A stretch of 64,000 bases of DNA from Geotalea sp. SG265 (GCF_022808985.1 NZ_JAKZFT010000011.1:61542-125541), one strand, 5' to 3'. Shown: positions 48,066-55,599, counted from the stretch's first letter. Made by a program: numbers and translations. The notes: generated by a model not told the origin, from the sequence alone.

Positions 48066-49028
48066 ATGACCCCTCAAGAACTGTCGGCGGACATCTACGC
48101 AAAAGTGAAGGAACTGCAGAACGAAGTACAGGAAGCCATGCAGCGCATGGAAAACATCGCCTCTCTCCCCTATCTGTCGTGGTTCAATTTCTCTCAGACT
48201 CCGACCTTTGAACCGCAGAGGGCGGGGGTAATCTCCATTGCCGACCTGCCGAAGCTGAAACAGGCGCTTCTCAATATCGACCTGTCCAATGACAGCCTGG
48301 AAAAGTACCGCTCACACATCTGGCAGGGGGCCGACCTGGACACCCTGCAAAACAAGCTCATGGAGTATGTGCAGACCAGTGGCGTAGGGATTGAACAGGC
48401 GGTACAGGATGCCATTTTCAACCAGGGGCGGGAACGTGATCTACAGGCTATGCGTGATGCCATGGACCTTGCCGGGGCGAGGACCGGGGCAAAGGGGTGC
48501 CGCTACCCCACATCCATGACCAAGGCCCTGCAGCGGGAAGTGCTCACCACATACCAGAACAACAAGAACGACCTAAACCGGGAAATCGTCAAGACCATTG
48601 CCGACCTGGCGCAGAAGAACGTACAGCTTTCCATTCAGGCCGGGATATCCATAGAGCAGTTGCACTCGGACTTTGCAATCAAGTTCTCGGCGCTCTCCCT
48701 GGACAATTCGCGGCTGATCATCGAGAAATTCAGGGTAGAGCAAGAGGCATACATTGCCGAGTTCGAGGGGACGCTACGGGGGATTCTCGCCAACCTGGAA
48801 GTGGAGAAGGTGAACGGCACATTGGAATTAGGCTATCAGGAAAATCTACGGCAGAAATGGCAGATTGAAGCAAATATCTTGCTGGAGAAAGGCAAAGCGC
48901 AGATACAGCAGGCAGAGCAGGCTAATGTAGTAAAAATTGAGGCGGCTAAGACCGTTGCCGCCACGGCTATGGGAACCATGACCAGTCTGAGCAGTAACGC
49001 CGTTTCAGTCATTCAAGAAAGGAAGTGA
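48066..49028 (+). CDS. Hypothetical helical protein
   Basis: A 320-residue protein with no recognised domain. The N-terminus is helical (VKELQNEVQEAMQRMENIAS). The middle contains MDLAGARTGAKGCRYPTSM near 138-156. The C-terminal half is a long helix-forming stretch (LLEKGKAQIQQAEQANVVKI near 272) ending in an Ala/Ser/Thr-rich tail. No signal peptide or clear membrane segment is visible. AAGGAG precedes the ATG. Long helical proteins occur in phage virion internal or tail proteins, but there is no other virion gene here, so the role is open. Confidence 0.6.
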   Translation: MTPQELSADIYAKVKELQNEVQEAMQRMENIASLPYLSWFNFSQTPTFEPQRAGVISIADLPKLKQALLNIDLSNDSLEKYRSHIWQGADLDTLQNKLMEYVQTSGVGIEQAVQDAIFNQGRERDLQAMRDAMDLAGARTGAKGCRYPTSMTKALQREVLTTYQNNKNDLNREIVKTIADLAQKNVQLSIQAGISIEQLHSDFAIKFSALSLDNSRLIIEKFRVEQEAYIAEFEGTLRGILANLEVEKVNGTLELGYQENLRQKWQIEANILLEKGKAQIQQAEQANVVKIEAAKTVAATAMGTMTSLSSNAVSVIQERK

Positions 49029-49036
49029 GGGAGACC

Positions 49037-49384
49037 ATGGAGAAGATAAGCAAAGAATGGATTTACGCGCTGCAGGCATACGAACGTTTACCGGAAGCAG
49101 AAAAGGCCACACCAAAGGGGTTAAAATTGATGGTTGATGCCCATCGCCACAGCCCGGAAGAACTGAAAAAGCAGATGAGGCCGGGGCTGTTTGCCCTGAT
49201 CAATGAATTTTGCGCCTATCTTCCCAAACCCACCCATTGCGACGGTGAAGGTTATACGGTGCATACTACTGAAGACATTGCCAGGATTACCGGGCTTACG
49301 GTGGATGACACGCAATTTCTGCTTGATGAAGTGGCGCAGGCTTTCCCGGATGATGTTGTTAAGGAAGTTCACCGGGTGCATTGA
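49037..49384 (+). CDS. Hypothetical protein
   Basis: A 115-residue protein, MEKISKEWIYALQAYERLPE at the start. A helix-turn-helix-like segment, TTEDIARITGLTVDDTQFLL, lies near residues 77-96, suggesting DNA binding. It begins 8 bases after the previous gene. A GTG 12 bases upstream is an alternative start. Function is not assigned. Confidence 0.55.
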   Translation: MEKISKEWIYALQAYERLPEAEKATPKGLKLMVDAHRHSPEELKKQMRPGLFALINEFCAYLPKPTHCDGEGYTVHTTEDIARITGLTVDDTQFLLDEVAQAFPDDVVKEVHRVH

Positions 49385-49494
49385 GGGGAAGCAACTGGAC
49401 CCACTTGCATGGCCCTCGTGACGAGGTGCTGCTCGCGGGGATCGTGTACGTGTCCGGTCCTGCTCTTTGCCCCAATAGGCACAATAGCTTTGAA

Positions 49495-49523
49495 TTGACA
49501 CAACCTAATTCTGTCAGTACATT
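49495..49523 (+). promoter_or_regulatory. Sigma-70 promoter of a putative small RNA
   Basis: TTGACA (49495-49500), exactly 17 bases, TACATT (49518-49523). The predicted start, near 49530, coincides with the first base of a long hairpin. Confidence 0.65.
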
Positions 49524-49529
49524 GAAATC

Positions 49530-49602
49530 TGAGCCTTGTTGTGGGAATGCCTCCTTGGGCAATTGGAGCCCTCTGGACTGCGCCCATTCAAGGCTCTTTT
49601 CT
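49530..49602 (+). ncRNA. Putative ~73-nt structured small RNA or leader
   Basis: GAGCCTTG (49531-49538) pairs with CAAGGCTC (49589-49596), followed by TTTT. Inside, TGGG pairs with CCCA, TCC with GGA and GGGC (49557-49560) with GCCC (49568-49571), giving a nested rod. A promoter lies at the right distance upstream, so the RNA would begin at the base of the rod and end at the T run. It may be a free small RNA, comparable in size to the CI immunity RNA of P4, or an attenuating leader for the gene at 49630. No known family was recognised. Confidence 0.5.
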
Positions 49603-49629
49603 TCATGCTGCTAAATGGGGGAGTGCCTA

Positions 49630-49953
49630 ATGCTGACGCCGAAAACGATGGATGAAATGACGCAGGTAATGAGCCATCAGGTAGCGAAAGCGCTTGGCCC
49701 CGAGGGGATGAAACAACTCCTGGCAATGAAGGATGAGTTGCCCCTTGATCGAGCGATAGAACTTCTGCAGATGTGGCTGAGCAGTAACCCCAGAAAGTTC
49801 AAGTTGCTGACCGAAACGGGGCAACTGGTGCCGATGTTGCGGGACCAGGGGCCGGCACTGCGAAAAGTGCAGGAGATGGAAACTGACCAGTATTGGAGCT
49901 ATCTTCCCGCGAGCGAAAAAATGGAGATGTGCGGTCTCCAGCGCTCACTGTAG
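49630..49953 (+). CDS. Hypothetical protein
   Basis: A 107-residue helical protein, MLTPKTMDEMTQVMSHQVAK at the start, with LPLDRAIELLQMWLSSNPRK in the middle. GGGGGAG precedes the ATG at 49630; an in-frame ATG at 49615 is inside that site. It converges on the integrase gene, with 18 bases between them, and follows the putative small RNA. No domain recognised. Confidence 0.55.
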   Translation: MLTPKTMDEMTQVMSHQVAKALGPEGMKQLLAMKDELPLDRAIELLQMWLSSNPRKFKLLTETGQLVPMLRDQGPALRKVQEMETDQYWSYLPASEKMEMCGLQRSL

Positions 49954-49971
49954 ATAAATTCAGGCAGCCAC

Positions 49972-51237
49972 TCAGGCGGTCTTAGACCGTATTGGAATGA
50001 CCTTTGCCCCTGCCTTCAGGCCATCAAGATAATCAGCCCAAGTCTGCATCATCTTTCGGCGCTCGGCAAGGTGGGCAGTCCTGTTATATGCTCTGCCATT
50101 GGGGTCCTTTACTGCATGTGCTAGTTGATGCTCTATGAAATCAGGCCGGACCTGAAGAACTTCATCAAGGATCGTCCGCGCCATCGCTCTAAAGCCATGC
50201 CCTGTTATCTCAGCCTTTTCAAATCCCAGGCGTCGCAATCCTGCATTGACAGCATTTTCGCTCATGCAGCGAAGGGGCGAACGGTGGCAGGGAAACACGT
50301 ACTTGCTGTGCCCGGTAATCGGGTGCAAAGCTTTTAAAATAGCAACAGCCTGCAGAGGGAGAGGAACCAGGTGCGGCTGCTTCATTTTCATCTTCTCGCC
50401 GGGGATATTCCATTCTTCGGCTTCAAAATCAATTTCGGCCCATTCCGCGTGCCGGAGTTCCCCAGGACGAACAAAAAGCAAAGGGGCAAGCTGCATGGCA
50501 CACTTGACGACGAATGACCCTTGAAAGCCGTCTATGGCTCTCAGAAGAGGTGCGACGTCTTTCGGGTCTGTCGGTGCCGCCATGTGCCCATATTTCACAG
50601 GTGGCAATGCTCCCCGCAGGTCCGCAGCCGGGTCCCGTTCAGCTTTGCCGGTAGCTATGGCATAACGGAAGGCATTGCTGCAATGGTTTCTTACCCGGTG
50701 TGCAGTGTCCAGTGCTCCCCTCGATTCCATCCTGCGGAGAACTACGAGCAATTCAGGCGCCTTGATTTCAGACACAGGTCTTGATCCTAAATATGGGAAA
50801 ACTTCTTTTTCCAATCGATCAAGAATGGTGGCCGCGTGGACTTGTGACCAGGTCGCCTTGTATTTGGTGTGCCACTCAAGGGCCACCTGTTGAAAAGAAT
50901 TAGCGGCAGTCTCATTCCTTGCTTCTTTTTGAGACTTCTTCAGTTCTCCAGGATCCACACCATTGGTTAGAAGTCTCTTCGCCTCATCCCGACGTTGCCT
51001 TGCATCCGCAAGGGTGACAGCGGGATAGGCACCAAGAGAAAGTAGCTTCTCTTTTCCGGCAAAACGGTACTTCATCCGCCACAGCTTTGACACAGGTAAA
51101 GCTTTACCGGCCTTGTCAAACTTCTGCCGGCCGACAAGGAGGTACAAGCCGCCACCATCAAACAAGGTAGTGTCTTTTCCCTGAGGCTTTGCATTCTTCA
51201 CCTGAACGTCCGAAAGAGGCACAATCTTCTTAGGCAT
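49972..51237 (-). CDS. int: P4-type tyrosine integrase
   Basis: A 421-residue site-specific recombinase of the P4/CP4-57 group. The N-terminus has the DUF4102-type arm-binding domain (LSDVQVKNAKPQGKDTTLFD, KLLSLGAYPAVTLADARQRR). The catalytic domain has Arg in RPGELRHAEW, HGFRAMART with the His-x-x-Arg pair, HQLAHA, and the nucleophile Tyr in AYNRTAH. It is oriented away from the adjacent tRNA-Leu, with its start 182 bases from the attachment repeat, as usual for this group. It should integrate and excise the island at the tRNA 3' end. All catalytic residues are intact. Confidence 0.95.
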   Translation of the reverse strand: MPKKIVPLSDVQVKNAKPQGKDTTLFDGGGLYLLVGRQKFDKAGKALPVSKLWRMKYRFAGKEKLLSLGAYPAVTLADARQRRDEAKRLLTNGVDPGELKKSQKEARNETAANSFQQVALEWHTKYKATWSQVHAATILDRLEKEVFPYLGSRPVSEIKAPELLVVLRRMESRGALDTAHRVRNHCSNAFRYAIATGKAERDPAADLRGALPPVKYGHMAAPTDPKDVAPLLRAIDGFQGSFVVKCAMQLAPLLFVRPGELRHAEWAEIDFEAEEWNIPGEKMKMKQPHLVPLPLQAVAILKALHPITGHSKYVFPCHRSPLRCMSENAVNAGLRRLGFEKAEITGHGFRAMARTILDEVLQVRPDFIEHQLAHAVKDPNGRAYNRTAHLAERRKMMQTWADYLDGLKAGAKVIPIRSKTA

Positions 51238-51253
51238 TGGTTTTCCCTCCTTG

Positions 51254-51334
51254 TTTGGGTATATGAGGATCTCAGGTAGGTATATTTACACCTACCGCTA
51301 TACCCAAAACCAATGGATTTCACTATACCCAAAA
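51254..51334. promoter_or_regulatory. Integrase control region: arm-like repeats and an inverted repeat
   Basis: CTATACCCAAAA occurs at 51298-51309 and 51323-51334, and its inverse TTTGGGTATA at 51254-51263. GGTAGGT (51275-51281) and ACCTACC (51290-51296) form an inverted repeat. The pattern fits integrase arm sites plus an operator for AlpA or integrase autoregulation. Confidence 0.55.
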
Positions 51335-51351
51335 GGACATTAATGGACAAT

Positions 51352-51384
51352 GCAAAAAGAAAAAGCCCTGATTTCTCAGGGCTT
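51352..51384 (-). terminator. Island-supplied terminator for tRNA-Leu
   Basis: On the minus strand AAGCCCTGA pairs with TCAGGGCTT around GAAA and is followed by TTTTTCTTTTT. It stands 35 bases after the tRNA CCA end, inside the island, and replaces the original terminator now at 40558. Confidence 0.85.
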
Positions 51385-51418
51385 CATGGACTGCTTGAAA
51401 CTTCTGTGGATTACTAGA

Positions 51419-51505
51419 TGGTGCCGGAGGCCGGGGTCGAACCGGCATGGGATTGCTCCCGCTGGATTTTGAGTCCAGTGCGTCTACCAATTTCACCACT
51501 CCGGC
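51419..51505 (-). tRNA. tRNA-Leu (anticodon CAA)
   Basis: An 87-nt class II tRNA with encoded CCA. The acceptor is GCCGGAG/CTCCGGC, the anticodon arm CTGGA-CTCAAAA-TCCAG, a variable arm GCGGGAGCAATCCCAT region and T arm CCGGTTCGACCCCGG. It is the integration site of the island; its 3' part is supplied by attR. A strong promoter lies upstream. Confidence 0.96.
51425..51441. repeat. attR: 17-bp direct repeat within tRNA-Leu
   Basis: Identical to 40607-40623; covers part of the acceptor and T-arm 3' strand of the tRNA gene, so integration leaves the tRNA whole. Confidence 0.88.
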
Positions 51506-51520
51506 TGAAATGGTCCGTGG

Positions 51521-51549
51521 ATTATAGCCAATGAGCATCTGGCGGTCAA
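51521..51549 (-). promoter_or_regulatory. Promoter of tRNA-Leu
   Basis: On the minus strand TTGACC (plus 51544-51549), 17 bases, TATAAT (plus 51521-51526), a near-perfect sigma-70 promoter. Confidence 0.85.
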
Positions 51550-51571
51550 GAAGAAAAAATGAAAAAAAGTG

Positions 51572-51600
51572 TTGACACCAAAAAGGGGCTCTGGTATAAA
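51572..51600 (+). promoter_or_regulatory. Promoter of tRNA-Ala
   Basis: TTGACA (51572-51577), 17 bases, TATAAA (51595-51600). It stands back to back with the tRNA-Leu promoter. Confidence 0.88.
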
Positions 51601-51614
51601 AAGGATTCTTGAAT

Positions 51615-51690
<76 letters not shown>

Positions 51691-51698
51691 AAAACTTA

Positions 51699-51728
51699 GG
51701 GGTTTATGCGCAAGCATAAACCCTTTTC
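51699..51728 (+). terminator. Intrinsic terminator of tRNA-Ala
   Basis: GGGTTTATGC (51700-51709) pairs with GCATAAACCC (51714-51723), then TTTT. Confidence 0.9.
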
Positions 51729-51822
51729 GTTTATCCTGACAGAGATAAGAAAACAGAAGGGGCGGTGGAATTTTCCACAGCCCCTTCTATTTGCGTAGTC
51801 TACGGTTATTCAGCAACCGGCA

Positions 51823-52032
51823 TCATTCTTCCTTGTTGATCCTGATGACCTGCAGCACCCCCGGCATCGCTTCCAGCTCGACCGGCTCCAGTTTTTCCGT
51901 GTCACCGATGACGCCGATTATGACCCTGTTTGCTCCAGTTGACTGGTGAATATCGAAATTACGGCTGATCAGATATTCCTTGAGGTGCACCTGTGCAGCC
52001 TCATCGGCGTTCTTTTTCATTATTATCAGCAT
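51823..52032 (-). CDS. Free-standing DAHP-synthase ferredoxin-like regulatory domain
   Basis: A 69-residue protein, MLIIMKKNADEAAQVHLKEY at the start, then NRVIIGVIGD near 35 and VELEAMPGVLQVIRI near 51. It matches the N-terminal ferredoxin-like domain of one class of 3-deoxy-7-phosphoheptulonate synthases, which in full enzymes mediates feedback control by aromatic amino acids. No catalytic domain follows: the frame stops at 51823 and tRNA genes come next. It overlaps the chorismate mutase gene by 7 bases, with AGGAGGG as ribosome site. It may bind a separate DAHP synthase or chorismate mutase, or be a remnant. Confidence 0.75.
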   Translation of the reverse strand: MLIIMKKNADEAAQVHLKEYLISRNFDIHQSTGANRVIIGVIGDTEKLEPVELEAMPGVLQVIRINKEE

Positions 52033-52313
52033 TCGTTACCCTCCTTACAACGTGTCATCAGCCTTTCCAGCCGGCGCGATTCGTCTATTACCCGCTCGAA
52101 CAGCCTAACAATGGCCTGATCATCCAATGGCCCCGGATTTTGTTCCTGCATGCGCTGGAAAATCTTTTTCTCCCGGGAAGGATCATAGACAGGCAGCGCA
52201 AGCCCCTTTTTTATCTCGCCGATCTTCAGGGCCAGGCCTGCACGTTCGTTGAATATCCGCAGAAGCTCACTGTCCAGCCGGTCTATCTGTTCCCTGTAGT
52301 CGTCTATCTCCAT
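52026..52313 (-). CDS. aroQ: Chorismate mutase, AroQ type
   Basis: Converts chorismate to prephenate for phenylalanine and tyrosine. The 95-residue all-helical protein fits AroQ: YREQIDRLDSELLRIFNERA near residue 6, KIGEIKKG near 30 (catalytic Lys), YDPSREKKIFQRM near 43, FERVIDESRRLE near 72. It is shorter than bifunctional versions and lacks prephenate dehydratase or DAHP synthase parts. The next gene downstream encodes a DAHP-synthase regulatory domain and overlaps it by 7 bases. Confidence 0.92.
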   Translation of the reverse strand: MEIDDYREQIDRLDSELLRIFNERAGLALKIGEIKKGLALPVYDPSREKKIFQRMQEQNPGPLDDQAIVRLFERVIDESRRLERLMTRCKEGNEC

Positions 52314-52335
52314 GGAGCTCTCCGAGGATACTAAC

Positions 52336-52492
52336 AGGTTGTTGGAAAACTATTGCGGACCCACAGAGCCTAAAGTGCCGATCTGCTGTGTTACCGCTTG
52401 CTCAAAACCTCAACGTACAAAGTGTACGCCTCGGCTTTTCGCTCGCATTGGCCTTGCAGCTCGGCAGCCTCTCGACGTTTTTCCAACAACCT
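52336..52492. repeat. Imperfect palindromic intergenic repeat
   Basis: AGGTTGTTGGAAAAC (52336-52350) is inverted at 52477-52492 with one extra T. The centre is CGTAC (52414-52418), a 5-base loop and GTACG (52424-52428). Size and design resemble the element at 5405-5527. It fills the gap between nadB and aroQ. Confidence 0.65.
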
Positions 52493-52503
52493 GCTAAAGG
52501 CAT

Positions 52504-54099
52504 TTAAAATTGTTTTTTGACAAAGGTATCTTTGTTCCAGTGAATGTCGTCCCGATCAGCATAGTCGATGTTGTAATGGAGCCCCCTGGACTCCTTGCGC
52601 TGCCGGGCGCATTTGACAATCAGTTCTGCCACAGTGGCAATGTTACGCAATTCGATGAGATCCGACGTGACGTTAAAGTTCCAGTAGTAGTCCTCGATCT
52701 CTTCCTGAATCAGCTTGATCCGGTGCATGGCCCGTTCCAGACGCTTGTCGGACCGCACGATCCCCACATAATTCCACATGAAGCGACGGATTTCGTCCCA
52801 GTTCTGGGAAACCACCACCATCTCGTCACTGCTGGTGGCAGTGCCCGAATCCCAGACCGGAATTTCTGGGAAGTGGTAATCGTTGGACTTCAGTTGTTGT
52901 ACCGCATGGACATAGGCACGACCGGCATAAACGGCGGCTTCCAGCAGCGAGTTGCTGGCCAGGCGGTTGGCGCCGTGCAGGCCGGTGAATGCCACCTCAC
53001 CGATGGCATAGAGATGCTGAATATCCGTTTCCGCGTTGGTGTCGACGGCAACTCCCCCGCATAGGTAATGGGCGGCCGGCACAACCGGCAGCCCTTGCTT
53101 GGTCATGTCCAGCCCATATTCCAGGCAGGTCTGATAGATGTTGGGGAAACGGTTCCTGACGTATTCCGGGTCTTTGTGGGTGATGTCGAGGAAGACGCAG
53201 TCGTCACCGTAGGTTTTCATTTCGTTGTCGATGGCCCGGGCGACGATGTCCCGCGGCGCCAGATCCTTCAGTTTGTGGTATTTCTCCATAAATGCGGTCC
53301 CGTCCCGGCGGCGCAGTATGGCACCTTCACCCCTGACCGCTTCCGATATGAGGAATGATTTTGCATTGGGATGGTAGAGGGTGGTGGGGTGGAACTGCAT
53401 GAATTCCATGTTGGCGATGGTTGCCCCGGCACGGTAGGCCATGGCGACTCCGTCGCCGGTCGCCACATCGGGGTTGCAGGTATAGAGGTAGACTTTGCCA
53501 GCTCCACCAGTGGCCAGAAGAGTAATCTTTGCCTTGAAGGTTTTGACCGTGCCGCTGTCGATATCCAGCACATGGGCACCAATGCAGCGATTGGGCTTGA
53601 CCCGCTTGCGCAGGATCTTCGATTCGGTCATCAGATCTATGGCAATGTGGTGCTCGTAAATGGTGATATTTTTGTTGGCCCTTGCTGCCGCCACCAAAGC
53701 CCGCTGGATCTCCCGGCCGGTGATGTCTTCGGCATGCAGGATGCGCCTCTGGCTGTGCCCCCCCTCCCGAGTCAGGTCATAGGCATCGCCGCTGGTGGTG
53801 AACTTGACCCCCCACTCGATGAGGCTGCTGATCACTGCCGGGCCTTCCTCGACGACCATTCTTACCACATCCTCGTGGCAGATGCCGGCACCGGCGACCA
53901 ATGTGTCCTCAACATGGGCATCGAAGGTATCATCCTTGGACGATACGGTGGCAATCCCCCCCTGGGCGTAATTGGTGGCGGATTCGGAAATTTCTCTCTT
54001 GGTGACTATCGCTACCTTGCCATGGGCGGCTGCCTGGAGAGCAAAGGACAGGCCGGCAATACCACTGCCGATTACCAGAAAATCATTTTCAAGCTTCAT
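52504..54099 (-). CDS. nadB: L-aspartate oxidase
   Basis: The FAD enzyme that oxidises aspartate to iminoaspartate, first step of NAD synthesis with NadA. The 531-residue protein has the FAD dinucleotide fold VIGSGIAGLSFALQAA at residues 9-24, ATNYAQGGIATV near 41, HAEDITGREIQRALV near 122, NMEFMQFHPTTLYHP near 229, the active-site Arg region APRDIVARAID near 282, and HGANRLASNSLLEAAVYAGRA near 374. Length and motifs are standard. Its promoter and a leader hairpin lie at 54117-54178. It is transcribed toward the palindromic repeat. Confidence 0.96.
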   Translation of the reverse strand: MKLENDFLVIGSGIAGLSFALQAAAHGKVAIVTKREISESATNYAQGGIATVSSKDDTFDAHVEDTLVAGAGICHEDVVRMVVEEGPAVISSLIEWGVKFTTSGDAYDLTREGGHSQRRILHAEDITGREIQRALVAAARANKNITIYEHHIAIDLMTESKILRKRVKPNRCIGAHVLDIDSGTVKTFKAKITLLATGGAGKVYLYTCNPDVATGDGVAMAYRAGATIANMEFMQFHPTTLYHPNAKSFLISEAVRGEGAILRRRDGTAFMEKYHKLKDLAPRDIVARAIDNEMKTYGDDCVFLDITHKDPEYVRNRFPNIYQTCLEYGLDMTKQGLPVVPAAHYLCGGVAVDTNAETDIQHLYAIGEVAFTGLHGANRLASNSLLEAAVYAGRAYVHAVQQLKSNDYHFPEIPVWDSGTATSSDEMVVVSQNWDEIRRFMWNYVGIVRSDKRLERAMHRIKLIQEEIEDYYWNFNVTSDLIELRNIATVAELIVKCARQRKESRGLHYNIDYADRDDIHWNKDTFVKKQF

Positions 54100-54116
54100 G
54101 CTGATCTCCTCCCTTG

Positions 54117-54178
54117 TTCCGGCAGGACTGTTTTGCCGGAAACCCCCGGATTATTTACCCCCCCTGCCATGTTGTCAA
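54117..54178 (-). promoter_or_regulatory. nadB promoter and leader hairpin
   Basis: On the minus strand TTGACA (plus 54173-54178), 17 bases, AATAAT (plus 54150-54155). The predicted start near 54143 sits beside an 8-bp inverted repeat, TTCCGGCA (54117-54124) and TGCCGGAA (54134-54141), which would form the very 5' end of the mRNA or serve as an operator. Confidence 0.65.
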
Positions 54179-54298
54179 GTATTTTAAGGTGTTAACCAAA
54201 GCAATTACCCATACATGAAGGCGTTGGAGCACATCGTAAAGATCCGCCCAAAAGTTTTAAACGGCTCTGAAACTTCGTTTTCAACTCCCTGTTAATGC

Positions 54299-54327
54299 TT
54301 GAATTATGGTTACGTATGTTCTATAAA
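54299..54327 (+). promoter_or_regulatory. Promoter of the lytic transglycosylase gene
   Basis: TTGAAT (54299-54304), 17 bases, TATAAA (54322-54327); the gene starts at 54372. Confidence 0.7.
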
Positions 54328-54371
54328 CATTAATGATGATTTGACTTGCTGTGGAAAGAGGGTGGAAATAC

Positions 54372-54968
54372 ATGAACAAACCGTCACTGTGGGGATGCGC
54401 CTTCCTTGTCGTTGCCTCCACAGCCATGCCGGTTTTTGCCGACATCTACAAATATGAAGACGCGGAAGGGGTGGTCCACTTCACCGACGCCCCCACGGAC
54501 AAGCGCTTCAAGATCTTCATGCGGGACCTGAAGAAAGACAGGCAGCTGCGCACCACGTTCAGGCTTGGAGCCCTGGCCAGAAATCCACAGGAGTTCGAAT
54601 CGATCATCAACGAATGCGCCCAGAAATATGGTGTGGATAAGGCACTGGTAAAAGCGGTCATTCATGCCGAATCGGGATATAATCCCTCCGCTGTCTCCTC
54701 CAAGGGGGCCCAGGGGCTGATGCAGCTCATGCCCAGAACGGCCCAGGACCTGAGGGTGGCCAACTCCCTCGATCCGGCCGACAACATCAAGGGGGGGGTC
54801 AGGTATCTCCGGTTTCTCCTGGACACCTTCAAAGGTGACGAAACTCTTGCTCTCGCCGCCTACAACTCAGGTCTGAGCAACGTGGCCAAATACCGCGGCA
54901 TCCCTCCCTACCAGGAAACCCGCAATTACGTTTCAAAGGTCCTCAGCTACAAACGAAACTACCAATAA
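54372..54968 (+). CDS. Lytic transglycosylase (SLT domain) with N-terminal DUF4124
   Basis: A 198-residue secreted enzyme that cleaves peptidoglycan glycan strands. A signal peptide covers residues 1-24 (cut at PVFA-D). DUF4124-like DIYKYEDAEGVVHFTDAPTD follows. The goose-lysozyme-like SLT domain spans about 75-190, with the catalytic Glu in VIHAESGYNPSAVS near 101, GAQGLMQLMPRTA near 117 and LALAAYNSG near 163. The ATG at 54372 was chosen to give the signal peptide directly. pgsA follows after 9 bases and is likely co-transcribed. Confidence 0.93.
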   Translation: MNKPSLWGCAFLVVASTAMPVFADIYKYEDAEGVVHFTDAPTDKRFKIFMRDLKKDRQLRTTFRLGALARNPQEFESIINECAQKYGVDKALVKAVIHAESGYNPSAVSSKGAQGLMQLMPRTAQDLRVANSLDPADNIKGGVRYLRFLLDTFKGDETLALAAYNSGLSNVAKYRGIPPYQETRNYVSKVLSYKRNYQ

Positions 54969-54977
54969 GGTTACCAC

Positions 54978-55565
54978 ATGGCTGCCGCAAACCCGATACT
55001 GAATCTGCCCAACATCCTGACCCTGCTCCGCATTGCGGCCATTCCGCTCCTGGTGATACTGCTGTTGTCACCCTCCCGGGAAGCCGGCTTCTGGGCAGCC
55101 GCGCTCTTTGCCCTTGCTTCCATCACCGACTGGCTTGACGGCTACCTGGCCCGGCGCATGGGAATAGAAACAGTTTTCGGCAAATTCCTCGACCCCATTG
55201 CCGACAAGCTCATCGTCATGGCGGCGCTGATCATGCTGCTGCCGTACAATCGGGTTCCTGCCTGGATGGTGCTGGTCATCCTCGGCCGCGAAATCATTAT
55301 CACCGGGCTCAGGGGAGTCGCTTCCACCGAAGGGCTCGTCATACCGGCAAGCAACCTGGGGAAATTCAAGACCATCTTCCAGATCGTGGCAATCCTGGGA
55401 CTCTTGCTCCATTACGATTACCACTGGTTTTTCTCCGTAGATCTACCGATCCTTACCGTCAACATGCACAACATCGGCATGTTTTATCTCTGGATCGCCA
55501 CCGTCATCACCATCTGGTCCGGCATTGATTACCTGGCCAAATTCTCCAGGGTCATCGCCCGCTGA
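54978..55565 (+). CDS. pgsA: CDP-diacylglycerol--glycerol-3-phosphate 3-phosphatidyltransferase
   Basis: Makes phosphatidylglycerol phosphate, the precursor of phosphatidylglycerol and cardiolipin. The 195-residue membrane protein has about five hydrophobic segments. The CDP-alcohol phosphotransferase signature D-G-x2-A-R-x8-G-x3-D-x3-D is visible as DWLDGYLARRMG then GKFLDPIADKL near residues 54-80. NLPNILTLLRI near the start is also typical. It begins 9 bases after the lytic transglycosylase gene. Confidence 0.95.
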   Translation: MAAANPILNLPNILTLLRIAAIPLLVILLLSPSREAGFWAAALFALASITDWLDGYLARRMGIETVFGKFLDPIADKLIVMAALIMLLPYNRVPAWMVLVILGREIIITGLRGVASTEGLVIPASNLGKFKTIFQIVAILGLLLHYDYHWFFSVDLPILTVNMHNIGMFYLWIATVITIWSGIDYLAKFSRVIAR

Positions 55566-55599
55566 GTTTTCATCTCCACTGATTGGAAATTTTTATTCG

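Larger units (their letters stand above)
40607..51441. mobile_element. Integrated genomic island (P4-like, tRNA-Leu site), about 10.8 kb
   Basis: Bounded by 17-bp direct repeats, with a P4-type tyrosine integrase next to the intact tRNA-Leu and a serine recombinase at the other end. Contents are an AlpA-like regulator, a primase/DUF3987 replication protein, iteron blocks, several unknown small genes, an ART-like gene and a probable small RNA. No capsid, tail, portal, terminase or conjugation genes are recognisable, so it is a satellite-like or mobilisable element, not a complete phage or ICE. Confidence 0.88.

Noticed and set aside
40607..51441. Complete prophage
   Set aside because: No terminase, portal, capsid, tail or lysis genes are recognisable; content fits a satellite-like island.
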